Source: Candidatus Peregrinibacteria bacterium | GTDB lineage: Bacteria; Patescibacteriota; Gracilibacteria; UBA1369; PNNO01 | DNA: 14,728 bases | Assembly: GCA_014728955.1 (NCBI GenBank) | Contig: WJKT01000078.1 | Span: 1 to 14,728 of the forward strand | Direction: 5' to 3' | In this document: positions 6,906-14,569 of the stretch, in pieces | Numbering within the stretch: the first letter of the stretch is position 1 | How the letters are laid out: the number at the start of each line of letters is the position of its first letter | Made by a program: the position numbers and the translations under genes | The notes under the pieces: generated by a model | What the model was told of the DNA's origin: nothing | Databases searched by the model: none | What the model saw: only the letters and a program-made list of their open reading frames with translations

Positions 6906-7532
6906 TTATCCCCCCAGAAAGATGAGGATTTTAACAAAATCAAAGACATTTATCAGTACGGACCATACGAGTGAATATCCCAGATATCGTCTAATAAGAA
7001 CAATATCGATAAGTAAAAAGGCTACAAAATAGATTTGTGATTGCTGCATAAAGGTAAAGTAGCGTGCATGATACTTCTTGGGAACAAATACCGCAAAGAT
7101 TTTTGATCCATCAAGTGGAGGGAATGGCAGTAGGTTAAAGATTCCCAGCAGAATGCTTAAATCGGTGATTGTCCACAGAATATTACTCACAGCAAGGGGC
7201 ATAGCTCCTCCAAAGTACTTAAGGGGAATAGAGCATAACAACGCCGTGGCAAAATTACTTGCCGGGCCCGCCAGAGAAACCAGGGCGGAATCTTTCACGG
7301 GATCTTTAAAATTATACGGGTTTACCGGAACCGGCTTTCCCCAGCCAAAGTGCGCAATAAAAATCATCAACGTTCCGATGGGATCCAGGTGGGCCATCGG
7401 GTTTAAAGTTAAACGCCCCTGATGTTTTGCGGTATCGTCGCCAAGCTTGTACGCCACAAAGGCATGCGCCGCTTCGTGTATCGAAATAACAACGACAAGT
7501 GCAACGGCCAGATATATAAAGGTTTCCAGCAT
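6906..7532 (-). CDS. Site-2 protease-like intramembrane zinc peptidase (M50 family)
   Basis: M50 peptidases cut substrate proteins within or near the membrane, often in signalling or protein turnover. The 208-residue protein has the zinc-binding HExxH motif as His19-Glu20-Ala-Ala-His23 in its first hydrophobic segment, and the third metal-ligand motif as PLDG with Asp141 in NLLPFPPLDGSK. GPASNF near residue 90 is also typical. It has four or more membrane segments and lacks PDZ or CBS domains, as in compact bacterial M50B proteins. The ATG at 7530-7532 follows a probable extended -10 promoter by a leader of about 15 nt; there is no Shine-Dalgarno sequence. It lies 38 bp downstream of the 1008-aa surface protein gene, with no hairpin between, so read-through from that gene is also possible. 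Its substrate is unknown; the adjacent single-span surface proteins are candidates by proximity only. Confidence 0.9.
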   Translation of the reverse strand: MLETFIYLAVALVVVISIHEAAHAFVAYKLGDDTAKHQGRLTLNPMAHLDPIGTLMIFIAHFGWGKPVPVNPYNFKDPVKDSALVSLAGPASNFATALLCSIPLKYFGGAMPLAVSNILWTITDLSILLGIFNLLPFPPLDGSKIFAVFVPKKYHARYFTFMQQSQIYFVAFLLIDIVLIRRYLGYSLVWSVLINVFDFVKILIFLGG

Positions 7533-7553
7533 AGCAATAAGGTTAGTGCCCTC

Positions 7554-7562
7554 ATTGTATCA
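7554..7562 (-). promoter_or_regulatory. Extended -10 promoter for the M50 peptidase gene
   Basis: The minus strand reads TGATACAAT (plus-strand 7554-7562), an extended -10 close to the one before the 1008-aa gene. No good -35 is present. The predicted start of transcription is about 15 nt before the ATG. Confidence 0.4.
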
Positions 7563-7570
7563 CATCGTTC

Positions 7571-10500
7571 TTATTTTTTCTTACCGTGTTTTTTGCGATC
7601 GTACCAGATTCCAAAGCCGATGAGTCCACCGCCACCGATGATGATAATAAACCATACATAGTTAGGGAAGCCCATCTCTTTACCGAAGGCTACGCCTCGA
7701 AGTACCGAGGTAACCGGTTCTTTAACGGTAAAATGTAAGGTAATTACTTTACTAATTGCTTGATCGCTTTCACGAATTGCGTATACCGACACGCTGTGTT
7801 CACCGAACGGTAATTCTTTTGGGGCCTCTATACGGAATTCTCCGCCGGCAAGATCGGCTACAATTGCCGATGTTCCGACAACACTTTGCCAGGTTGCTAC
7901 GACACGGTTTTTATAACCGGTTTTACCTATAAGCATCGGTTTGCTATCGCTAATATCTACACGTAATCCTTCAAGGAGGACCTCTTCGGTGATTGTTTTG
8001 TCCGAGAGTCGTTCAGGCTGCGGTTCGTCTACCTGTAATGAAGAATCGAGTGTTACTTTAATAAGCGGTGAGCTAAGCACCTGTTTGTTTGCCGGATCCA
8101 ATCCTTTTGCAAGGAGGAAGAATTCACCATCAAGGAGGTCGTATTCAGGCGTTAACACCCATGCATTTCCGGCATCCGATGTTGTTTTCCCGAGAGATAC
8201 CTCGTGACCGAATTCATTACGGAGATAGACCTCGACATTCATGTCTTTTTGCGGTGCATATCCCTGAATAAGCGGTCGTGCGTCTGTGAGAGTCATGCCG
8301 TCGGAAATATTGGTAATAATCATTCCCAAATCACTTTCCCGGGTGATTACCAATGGGTTTGAGCCGTATACCAATACCTCATCCGCGTCACTGATACCGT
8401 CCGCATCGGTGTCAGGGTCAAGAGGGTTGGTTCCTTTTCTGTACTCGAGGAGGTCTGAAAGACCATCGCCATCGGTATCATCCGAACCGTTTTGCGGGCT
8501 GATGCCGTATTTGATTTCCCATTCATCATCAATGCCGTTGCCGTTTGCATCGGCAGGGAAGCTCATTTTATTAAGCGGGTCGGTTCCCAGTTCAATTTCA
8601 ACGCCGTCCGGCACGTCATCGCCGTCGGTATCCGGTTTAATAGGGTCTGTTTTATGTGTCGTTATTTCTTCGCCGTCATCAAGACCGTCTTTATCGGTGT
8701 CAACCACAAGTGGGTTGGTATTGTATAGCGTTACTTCATCTCCATCGTCGAGCGAATCGGCGTCAGTATCTTTTATCTGCGGATCGGTGTAGAACACGTA
8801 TTGCTCATCCCGATCTACGATAGTATCGTTATCTGCATCATCAAAGCCTTCGTCTCCCTGTTGTTTATAGAAGACCTGGTATTTAGCCATAATATTTCGT
8901 TTCCATGTCGGATCACAAAGTTCATCCGGTCCAAATGATCGCCCGGGATCACAGGCGAAAATACCGGCTTCACACGCACGGTTGTAATATCGAGGATACC
9001 ACCATGCGGTAAGGTCGGATGCGAGTGCCTTAACATTCTGCAGATTCTCTTCTCCGCCGATCTTGGCAATATACTCTTCTTCATATTCCCATTGCTGCCC
9101 CAGAACGGCCCAGTTTAACACTTTAACTATTTGTATGCGTGTCATGTTCCATTCCGGACGGAACGGGCTTAAATTGAGTGTATCTTCGTAAAATCCATGA
9201 ATCATGCCCAGACGGGTCGCCAGATGGATTGCATCTTTATATTTTTTACTAACCGGTCCGGCGTCGTCTTCCAGGAGCGGTTCTTTTCGTTCTCCTTTGA
9301 GATATACGTCGGGATAGTAACGATCTTGAGCCGGATCGGCTTTATCGTATGATGAGTGTATTAAAAACGGAAGCATACAATGTTCTATATCGTCTTTACA
9401 CTGCGCGTCGTATGCAGAGTAGCGTTCTTGTACATCAAATTTGTTTAAGACTTCAAGAACCACTTCTTTTCTGGTACAACCGGGGATAGAGGTTTTAATT
9501 TCTTCGGAAATGAGGTCGCTATCCTCTTCTTCTGCGGCTTCACGCATTTCCACTTCTTCCGGTTCACATACGCATTCCGGACATTCCGGACACGGTGGAC
9601 ACTCTTCCACTTCGGTCTCAAATAAACATAACGAACTACAACCATCTCCATCGATGGTATTTCCGTCGTCACACTGTTCTCCTATACTGTATGTTTGAAT
9701 ACCGTCACCACAAACCGGATCCGGCGGCGGTGGGGTATAGGTGTAAAAATGACCGCGCCAGGTTCTGCAATTGGCTGACGGGTCGGTGTTTTGGTCACAA
9801 ATATATACTTCAACATTTACTTTTTGTCCTTCCGAAAAGTCACTATCGGGATTGGTTGTTACGCTATATATGCCACCCGATTCATTATATGAAGTTTGTG
9901 ATGAGTTTTCGGTATAGCTTACCCCTCCTATTTTATATGAGAGGGTGTCAATATCCACTCCCGCTCTGTTATCTTGCAGAGAAAAGACGATATTGGTATC
10001 GACATCGTTTCCTCCCGAACCATTCCCCGGCAGAATAAGACGTACCTGGGGAGGTGTGGTATCCGGATCACAGAATCCACCGTCAATATCCGCATTATAT
10101 CGGTTTTTAAAGGTGAAGGTTTTGTCGGTGGCGTTATTCAGGTAATTGGTACCTTCATATGCTGCCAGCGAGGTAATGCCGTAGTCTTTATCAAACGTTA
10201 AGGTTGCGCTTGATGCGGTTAGGGGAACATCAACATCAAGAGTTGCAAATGCTCCGGTCCCGTTAAAAAACGGTCCGACGAAACTCATAGCTCTGAAATC
10301 GAGCGATGTCGCTTCGATAACGGCACGTGCAATTGCCTGAAATGCTGATGCATTATTAATAGCATTAACAGTCAACCGTGATGAGTCGTAGCTAATAACC
10401 GCATCAGCTACAGAAATTGGTTGACCTTCCGTGTCTAACATAACATTAATTTCACCCGGACATCCTTTGCGTAAATTTGGGTTATCCTGAAAGTACATAC

Positions 10501-10597
10501 GCGCGGCATGTACGCTAGGCGCAGCGGCGGTAAATACCATCGCTGTGGTTGCCACCCAAAGGGCACACTTTTGTGTAAAGGATTGTTTTGAGCTCAT
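7571..10597 (-). CDS. Large membrane-anchored surface protein: cohesin-like, DUF4215, SLH-like and TSP3 domains
   Basis: A 1008-residue cell-surface protein. In order: signal peptide with likely cleavage after VHA (residue 31); cohesin-like beta-sandwich about 34-165, with YDSSRLTV and GTGAFATLDVDV strands; Ig-like domain about 180-287; a DUF4215 (Myxococcus-type) disulfide repeat 295-326; a Cys-Pro-rich hinge 333-346 (CPPCPECPECVC); two S-layer-homology-like modules about 427-497 (LGMIHGFYED...MTRIQIVKVL) and 519-577 (AWWYPRYYNRACEAGIF); calcium-binding thrombospondin type 3-like repeats about 589-755 (DTDKDGLDDGEE and variants); one or two Ig-like domains; and a single membrane span about 980-999 with a KKHGKKK tail. 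Topology is therefore outside, with a short cytoplasmic tail. It has its own extended -10 promoter. The neighbouring gene encodes a dockerin, the usual partner of cohesin. Domain calls are by pattern; the cohesin and first SLH are less certain than DUF4215 and TSP3. Confidence 0.85.
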   Translation of the reverse strand: MSSKQSFTQKCALWVATTAMVFTAAAPSVHAARMYFQDNPNLRKGCPGEINVMLDTEGQPISVADAVISYDSSRLTVNAINNASAFQAIARAVIEATSLDFRAMSFVGPFFNGTGAFATLDVDVPLTASSATLTFDKDYGITSLAAYEGTNYLNNATDKTFTFKNRYNADIDGGFCDPDTTPPQVRLILPGNGSGGNDVDTNIVFSLQDNRAGVDIDTLSYKIGGVSYTENSSQTSYNESGGIYSVTTNPDSDFSEGQKVNVEVYICDQNTDPSANCRTWRGHFYTYTPPPPDPVCGDGIQTYSIGEQCDDGNTIDGDGCSSLCLFETEVEECPPCPECPECVCEPEEVEMREAAEEEDSDLISEEIKTSIPGCTRKEVVLEVLNKFDVQERYSAYDAQCKDDIEHCMLPFLIHSSYDKADPAQDRYYPDVYLKGERKEPLLEDDAGPVSKKYKDAIHLATRLGMIHGFYEDTLNLSPFRPEWNMTRIQIVKVLNWAVLGQQWEYEEEYIAKIGGEENLQNVKALASDLTAWWYPRYYNRACEAGIFACDPGRSFGPDELCDPTWKRNIMAKYQVFYKQQGDEGFDDADNDTIVDRDEQYVFYTDPQIKDTDADSLDDGDEVTLYNTNPLVVDTDKDGLDDGEEITTHKTDPIKPDTDGDDVPDGVEIELGTDPLNKMSFPADANGNGIDDEWEIKYGISPQNGSDDTDGDGLSDLLEYRKGTNPLDPDTDADGISDADEVLVYGSNPLVITRESDLGMIITNISDGMTLTDARPLIQGYAPQKDMNVEVYLRNEFGHEVSLGKTTSDAGNAWVLTPEYDLLDGEFFLLAKGLDPANKQVLSSPLIKVTLDSSLQVDEPQPERLSDKTITEEVLLEGLRVDISDSKPMLIGKTGYKNRVVATWQSVVGTSAIVADLAGGEFRIEAPKELPFGEHSVSVYAIRESDQAISKVITLHFTVKEPVTSVLRGVAFGKEMGFPNYVWFIIIIGGGGLIGFGIWYDRKKHGKKK

Positions 10598-10627
10598 TTT
10601 TATATGTGTTTGGGTTTTAATCTATAT

Positions 10628-10636
10628 ATTATATCA
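10628..10636 (-). promoter_or_regulatory. Extended -10 promoter for the 1008-aa surface gene
   Basis: The minus strand reads TGATATAAT (plus-strand 10628-10636), a perfect -10 with TG extension, about 30 nt before the ATG at 10597. It directly adjoins the T-tract of the upstream gene's terminator. No consensus -35 is visible. Confidence 0.55.
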
Positions 10637-10666
10637 AAAAAAGGGAGATTTTAAAAGCTTTCTCCC
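10636..10666 (-). terminator. Terminator of the dockerin gene, overlapping its last codons
   Basis: On the minus strand GGGAGA (10661-10666) pairs with TCTCCC (10643-10648) across a 12-nt loop and is followed by seven T (10642-10636). The stem begins inside the final codons of the 542-aa gene, whose stop codon lies in the loop. Confidence 0.65.
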
Positions 10667-12279
10667 TGTTTTCTGTAATTGGTAATAACGATAGAGGCAT
10701 CAATACCGTTTACGTAGCCGTCTTTGTTTAAATCACTGAGTACTTCGGTGCCCTCCATGCGATATTGCTGGATGAGTTTCGACATGTCCACACCGTTAAT
10801 ATAATTGTTATCAACGGTATCTCCGGCAATTAATGAAGCGGTGTCTGCATACGTAAAATCCAGGGTTACCACTTGGGTTTCCGATGTAATGTCGATGCCC
10901 CGAATTACTTTTGTATTGTGGGCTTCGCCATTAAGCCCAAAGTCATAGGTTCCCACTACAATTTCGCCTTCGTATGTTGCTTCACCAAAGTCGTCCAGCT
11001 TTATTTGTACGCTGTCGGTGTTTGCAATTGAGGGTTTATGTACGAGAAACTCTGAGTTTAAGCTTAAATTTGGATGCGTTGCCCGTTCCACGCGGAATTC
11101 GGGTTTTCCTTTTATTTCAAAAGTGACGGGTATAACTTCCAGCTCACAGATATCAGAGCAGCCGTCGCCGTTTACGAGATTTCCATCATCACACTCTTCC
11201 GGTTCTTCGAGGGTGCCGTTTCCGCACGTGGGCAGATCTTCAAGCATACATACGGCGTCACAGCCATCGCCGCTTACCGTATTTCCGTCGTCACACTGTT
11301 CTCCTTCTTCCACTGTTCCGTTTCCGCACACTTGTTCTTCCGGCGCTTCGTGTTCTATATCGCATGTTGCCGAGCAGCCGTCTCCCGAGAGGGTATTGCC
11401 ATCGTCACATTGTTCACCTGTTTCCAGTGTTCCGTTACCGCAGACGGGGTCGGGGTCCGGATCATCTTCCGGTGGTCTTCCGCCGGCTCCTCCGCCACCT
11501 CCTCCCGGAGGGGGAGTGGTGCCGCCGCCCGAATCAATTTGTGTCGAATAGACAACGTTAGAAAACGGACTTAAGCCGTCGGCTACAGTCCGTGATTGTA
11601 CGTGATAAAAGTATGTCGTGTTGTATGTAAGACCGGTAAAGGTATGGTCGTATGTTGTTCCCGATGAAGGACATGGTTGCCATCCGCTTTCTTGATCATA
11701 GCTGAGAGGGTCTACGTTAAGATCTGTTGTGCTTATTTGCACGTTACATTCCATGGTAGCGTCGTCAACGCCACCGTTCGTCCAATATACGGTGTTGCTT
11801 GTTCCTTGTGTGGTTGCCGGTTCGGCATTCATTACCGGAGCCGGTAGGGCTGAAGCAGGGGTGCAGGTTGTCCACACACCGGAACTTTCCAAAGAGCCGG
11901 CCTCTGAAACGTGTCTAAAGATATATGGCCAGCCAATGACCAGGTTCGTAACATTTGTATTTGGCGCATAATTACTATAATCATCCGGTATTCCTGGCCC
12001 GGGGAAGGGAGTTAAGTCTTTTGTTGTAAAGTCAATTCCAGGCCCCTGAGGTCCAGAAATTTCTATACGTTGAGTGTCTACATTGGGGGTTAATGAAGAG
12101 GTCCACGATAAAGAGCATTCTCCTACATTGCCAACGCTTGTAGCAGAAAATAAAGTAGCATCTAATGGTACAATTAAACCTTCAACAGATACGACTCCTG
12201 ATTGGGCAAGACCGGAAGGAGCAAAAAGTAGTGAGATTACAGTCCATAAGATTAAAAATGTTCTTTTCTTTTGCGACAA
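10651..12279 (-). CDS. Secreted dockerin protein with FN3 and three DUF4215 disulfide repeats
   Basis: A 542-residue secreted protein. Signal peptide ends at GLA (residue 25), giving a mature start QSGVVSVEG. After a beta-rich region comes a fibronectin type III-like domain about 145-245 ([17 protein letters not shown] is the telling strand), a Gly/Pro/Asp linker, and three DUF4215 repeats of the form [16 protein letters not shown]...GDGCSATC between about 279 and 380. A further beta domain with GTYDFGLNG precedes the C-terminal dockerin at 485-542: two F-hand calcium loops, the second [12 protein letters not shown] being textbook, the first [14 protein letters not shown] degenerate. Dockerins bind cohesins; the next gene carries a cohesin-like domain. 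There is no membrane anchor, so attachment would depend on such binding. Start is TTG at 12279; an in-frame TAA lies five codons upstream and no ATG is available between. A good promoter precedes it. Confidence 0.88.
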   Translation of the reverse strand: MSQKKRTFLILWTVISLLFAPSGLAQSGVVSVEGLIVPLDATLFSATSVGNVGECSLSWTSSLTPNVDTQRIEISGPQGPGIDFTTKDLTPFPGPGIPDDYSNYAPNTNVTNLVIGWPYIFRHVSEAGSLESSGVWTTCTPASALPAPVMNAEPATTQGTSNTVYWTNGGVDDATMECNVQISTTDLNVDPLSYDQESGWQPCPSSGTTYDHTFTGLTYNTTYFYHVQSRTVADGLSPFSNVVYSTQIDSGGGTTPPPGGGGGGAGGRPPEDDPDPDPVCGNGTLETGEQCDDGNTLSGDGCSATCDIEHEAPEEQVCGNGTVEEGEQCDDGNTVSGDGCDAVCMLEDLPTCGNGTLEEPEECDDGNLVNGDGCSDICELEVIPVTFEIKGKPEFRVERATHPNLSLNSEFLVHKPSIANTDSVQIKLDDFGEATYEGEIVVGTYDFGLNGEAHNTKVIRGIDITSETQVVTLDFTYADTASLIAGDTVDNNYINGVDMSKLIQQYRMEGTEVLSDLNKDGYVNGIDASIVITNYRKQGESF

Positions 12280-12315
12280 AATTAAATGTTTTTATGTTTT
12301 TATTTTCACATTACA

Positions 12316-12344
12316 ATTATACACTAAAATCATGCTTTTAGCAA
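12316..12344 (-). promoter_or_regulatory. Sigma70-type promoter of the dockerin gene
   Basis: Minus-strand TTGCTA (plus 12339-12344), a 17-bp spacer, then a perfect TATAAT (plus 12316-12321). The predicted leader is about 30 nt. The -35 nearly touches the T-tract of the terminator for the upstream gene. Confidence 0.7.
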
Positions 12345-12345
12345 C

Positions 12346-12378
12346 AAAAAGAGGGTGTTTTGTTCACACCCTCTTTTT
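12346..12378. terminator. Strong, symmetric terminator after the DUF916-like gene
   Basis: AAAAAGAGGGTGT (12346-12358) and ACACCCTCTTTTT (12366-12378) form a perfect 13-bp stem with a 7-nt loop, flanked by T-tracts on either strand. It lies 16 bp past the stop of the 443-aa minus-strand gene and can act in both directions. Confidence 0.9.
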
Positions 12379-12394
12379 TCATTATTTTCAAATG

Positions 12395-13726
12395 TTAATT
12401 TTTATTTTGCTCTTTATTCTTATCTATTGATTCTAATTTTTTTTTCATTTTCGAGTATTTATTAACACCCTTGAAAATACCAAAAATGACAATAACGACT
12501 AAAGCGATTAAAATAACTATTTGCCACCATGAAATAACCCAAAAGCCAACCGAAGAAGTTAAAAGGTCTCCATTTGCAGTTATTGATAGAGTGGCGTTGT
12601 AATAACCAAGGGCAAAGCCATCGGCCCAGAGAAGATTATTGATACTTTTTTCTTCGCCTCCCTCAAGAGCTAACTCTTCATCAGTAAATTCTATTTCCAT
12701 TTTTTGTGAACCAAAAATGTTTGAAATAGAAAAATTACCTTTAGCCTGTACCGGAAGATTTCCTATATTTTTTAAAGAAGCATTGAATGTTACCGGCAAA
12801 GAGCTATTGTAGCTCGATTCTGCTTCGAGAGTAGATATACTAAAATTCTTTTCCAATTCAAAAGTCGTATCAGCTTCAAGCGTTTGCTTTTCTTGCCCAT
12901 AAGACATTTCTAATTTGGCTGTATAATCACCTAAATCTGCTTTTCGATGAGTCCATTCCACTTGATACACTTTTACCGCTCCAGGCGTTATACTTGCACT
13001 ATTTGGATTAACGGGTATTGCATTTTCTCTATCAGTTACAACCTCTTCATCTTCAAATGTTTTTACTATAGCATAAGCTCCTTTGACTTGTTCGCCCTCT
13101 GAGTTGTATATAGTGATTTCACCGCTTGGTTGTAACATAACGTCACCTTTGTTTTCCACGGCAACATCAAAAGCGATATTTCCGTTTAAAAACTTATTAT
13201 TATTTATTGAGAAAGATTTTAATTCAAGGTCTTCAACATAATCTCCCTCTACAGTTATATATAGTTGCGAAAGTACACGACCACCTACAACCGCATATGA
13301 TCCATTAACTTTTTCAGCGTCAGCTGGTGGAGTTGTGATTAAAAATCCAGTTGAATAAGTTCCCGGATCTGCTGATTCAGGGATTTTAATAGTGTAATTT
13401 AATGTATATTTTTCACCCGGATTTAGAACAGGCTCCTTGTAATCTTCAAATTCAGTCCATTGAAGCAGCCCTCTTAAAAGCGGTTCTTCAGAATATTCAA
13501 AAACACCAGCAGAAACTATATTAAAATCACGTTGTTCGATCACTCCAAGGACTGGAGATTCTGATGCGTTTTCAACAAAAACGCTGCCGTTATAAACAGA
13601 GCCCGGTGCCAAGGTTATATTAATTTTAGCCGGACCGCCTCTTGCCGCTTGCACTTCTCCTGCTTGAACAAATAACGGTATCCCAACAAGTGTAATCAAG
13701 AGCAACAAGAAAACAAACTTTTTCAT
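12395..13726 (-). CDS. Membrane-anchored surface protein, DUF916-like (WxL-interacting-protein-like)
   Basis: A 443-residue protein with a signal peptide (cleavage near FVQA or EVQA, residues 22-27), two or three Ig-like beta domains, one membrane span about 393-414 (WWQIVILIALVVIVIFGIF) and a Lys-rich cytoplasmic tail (KKKLESIDKNKEQNKN). The first domain pattern, APGSVYNGSVFVENASESPVLGVIEQRDF, then LNPGEKYTLNYTIKIPESADPGTYSTGF, is characteristic of DUF916-type proteins. In Gram-positive bacteria these carry the same signal-Ig-Ig-span-basic tail layout and sit beside genes for WxL-domain proteins, which they help hold at the peptidoglycan. The next upstream genes encode small secreted beta-rich proteins, which fits such a locus. 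Alternatives are a generic CARDB/NPCBM-associated Ig protein. The gene has its own extended -10 promoter and a strong terminator, so it is probably a single-gene unit. Confidence 0.7.
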   Translation of the reverse strand: MKKFVFLLLLITLVGIPLFVQAGEVQAARGGPAKINITLAPGSVYNGSVFVENASESPVLGVIEQRDFNIVSAGVFEYSEEPLLRGLLQWTEFEDYKEPVLNPGEKYTLNYTIKIPESADPGTYSTGFLITTPPADAEKVNGSYAVVGGRVLSQLYITVEGDYVEDLELKSFSINNNKFLNGNIAFDVAVENKGDVMLQPSGEITIYNSEGEQVKGAYAIVKTFEDEEVVTDRENAIPVNPNSASITPGAVKVYQVEWTHRKADLGDYTAKLEMSYGQEKQTLEADTTFELEKNFSISTLEAESSYNSSLPVTFNASLKNIGNLPVQAKGNFSISNIFGSQKMEIEFTDEELALEGGEEKSINNLLWADGFALGYYNATLSITANGDLLTSSVGFWVISWWQIVILIALVVIVIFGIFKGVNKYSKMKKKLESIDKNKEQNKN

Positions 13727-13759
13727 ATAGGTTATGATTAAAAAATATACAACGTTAAT

Positions 13760-13768
13760 ATTCTAACA
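13760..13768 (-). promoter_or_regulatory. Extended -10 promoter of the DUF916-like gene
   Basis: The minus strand reads TGTTAGAAT (plus-strand 13760-13768), a TG-extended -10 about 34 nt before the ATG. A second TATATT lies closer to the start. No convincing -35. Confidence 0.4.
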
Positions 13769-13791
13769 TAAGTATTAATAAAATAAATATC

Positions 13792-13817
13792 AAAAAAGAG
13801 GAGGAAAGCCCTCCTCT
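13792..13817 (-). terminator. Terminator of the 181-aa secreted protein gene
   Basis: Minus strand AGAGGAGG (plus 13810-13817) pairs with CCTCCTCT (plus 13797-13804) around a 5-nt loop, an 8-bp perfect GC-rich stem, followed by six T (plus 13792-13796 and the shared base). It lies 25 bp past the stop codon. Confidence 0.85.
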
Positions 13818-13842
13818 CTTTTTGAAAATCAAGATAGATTGA

Positions 13843-14388
13843 TTATGGTTGAGCAGCAACAGTTAACGATCCACCTGTAAGCGAATACGTACCAGCATCG
13901 GTACTGCTTTCAGCCCAAGCGTAAAAATCGAAAGTTGATGTTTCACCAACGGCTACATCACCGGCACCAGCACCTGTATAAACAGCTGTACCTGCACCAG
14001 TTGGAATTGCTGTTTCACCAGTGATATTATCTGAACCGTCTCCATCAGAAGTACCCCAGTCGTAAGAGAAACATTCTGCAGCTTGCGTTGAACAATCAGC
14101 TGCCGTTAGAGCGTCAATAGTATGTGACTCAGTGTCGTGATCAAGAGTATCATTTGTTGCAGCAAAAGTTAGAGTGTAACCACTTGAAGAGTTTGAACTA
14201 TAACTATGTGTACATTGTGCATTGGTTACCGAACCAACAGCAATTGTACCGAAACTTGCAGTACAATCATCTACAGTTAGGGTAGAGCCAACTGTACCTG
14301 ACACACTTACAGTACCACTTTGCGCGAACGCAACACTTGAAACTGCAACCATCGCTACTAGAGCGATTAAAGCCATAAGCTTTTTCAT
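13843..14388 (-). CDS. Small secreted beta-rich surface protein (WxL/fimbrial-like)
   Basis: A 181-residue protein with a textbook signal peptide (cleavage after AFA, residue 22) and a mature start QSGTVSVSG. The rest is rich in Ser, Thr, Gly, Ala and Asp and poor in Lys and Arg, typical of an abundant extracellular structural protein. It shows alternating beta-strand patterns (STLTVDDCTASFGTIAVGS, SGYTLTFAATND) and four cysteines that could form two disulfides. The C-terminus (FDFYAWAES...GTYSLTGGSLTVAAQ) resembles the C-terminus of the next upstream, partial protein. The overall look is that of WxL, DUF4402 or spore-coat-U-like beta-sandwich proteins, without a clear WxL motif. It has no membrane anchor. 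Gene-level signs of high expression are a near-consensus promoter, a leader of about 125 nt with a hairpin, and a strong terminator. The function is unknown; a surface layer or fibre subunit is plausible. Confidence 0.75.
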   Translation of the reverse strand: MKKLMALIALVAMVAVSSVAFAQSGTVSVSGTVGSTLTVDDCTASFGTIAVGSVTNAQCTHSYSSNSSSGYTLTFAATNDTLDHDTESHTIDALTAADCSTQAAECFSYDWGTSDGDGSDNITGETAIPTGAGTAVYTGAGAGDVAVGETSTFDFYAWAESSTDAGTYSLTGGSLTVAAQP

Positions 14389-14454
14389 GTTTGTTTTTGT
14401 TAATTATAAATATTTACAATCAATCCCTTTTACCTTTGAATAAATACCCCGCGT

Positions 14455-14475
14455 GTTTCGCTCGACCTTCGAAAC
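14455..14475 (-). repeat. Hairpin in the 5' leader of the 181-aa gene
   Basis: GTTTCG (14455-14460) and CGAAAC (14470-14475) form a 6-bp stem around a 9-nt loop. It adjoins a GC-rich patch (CCCCGCG, 14447-14453) that contrasts with AT-rich surroundings. It lies within the predicted 5' leader. Confidence 0.6.
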
Positions 14476-14519
14476 AGTTATAAAAATTTTAGTCGTATTT
14501 TTGTTTTATGTCTGCAAGT

Positions 14520-14548
14520 ATTATACAATACAAAACCCGCAAAGTCAA
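14520..14548 (-). promoter_or_regulatory. Near-consensus sigma70 promoter of the 181-aa gene
   Basis: Minus strand TTGACT (plus 14543-14548), a 17-bp spacer, and a perfect TATAAT (plus 14520-14525). It is the best promoter in the window. Transcription would start near 14513, giving a leader of about 125 nt. It begins 13 bp past the stop codon of the upstream partial gene. Confidence 0.8.
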
Positions 14549-14569
14549 AACTATTACCGGTTATTGCGG
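14537..14569 (-). terminator. Possible weak terminator of the right-edge gene
   Basis: Minus strand CCGCAA (plus 14564-14569) can pair with TTGCGG (plus 14537-14542) across a 21-nt loop, followed by GTTTTGT. The loop is long and the T-tract short, and the element overlaps the -35 of the next promoter, so the call is tentative. Confidence 0.3.

Noticed and set aside
8286..8792. A 168-codon plus-strand open frame inside the 1008-aa gene.
   Set aside because: It lies opposite the Asp/Gly-rich TSP3 repeats, whose complementary strand gives Ser/Pro-rich open frames by composition; it has no start context or family resemblance.
11018..11574. Two long plus-strand open frames opposite the dockerin gene.
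   Set aside because: They are opposite-strand shadows of the DUF4215 repeats; the repeated HCSPxSxVPxP pattern mirrors the repeated CGNGT...CDDGN codons.
7571..12279. Cellulosome-like polysaccharide degradation locus.
   Set aside because: Cohesin and dockerin modules are present, but no glycoside hydrolase or carbohydrate-binding module is visible in this window.
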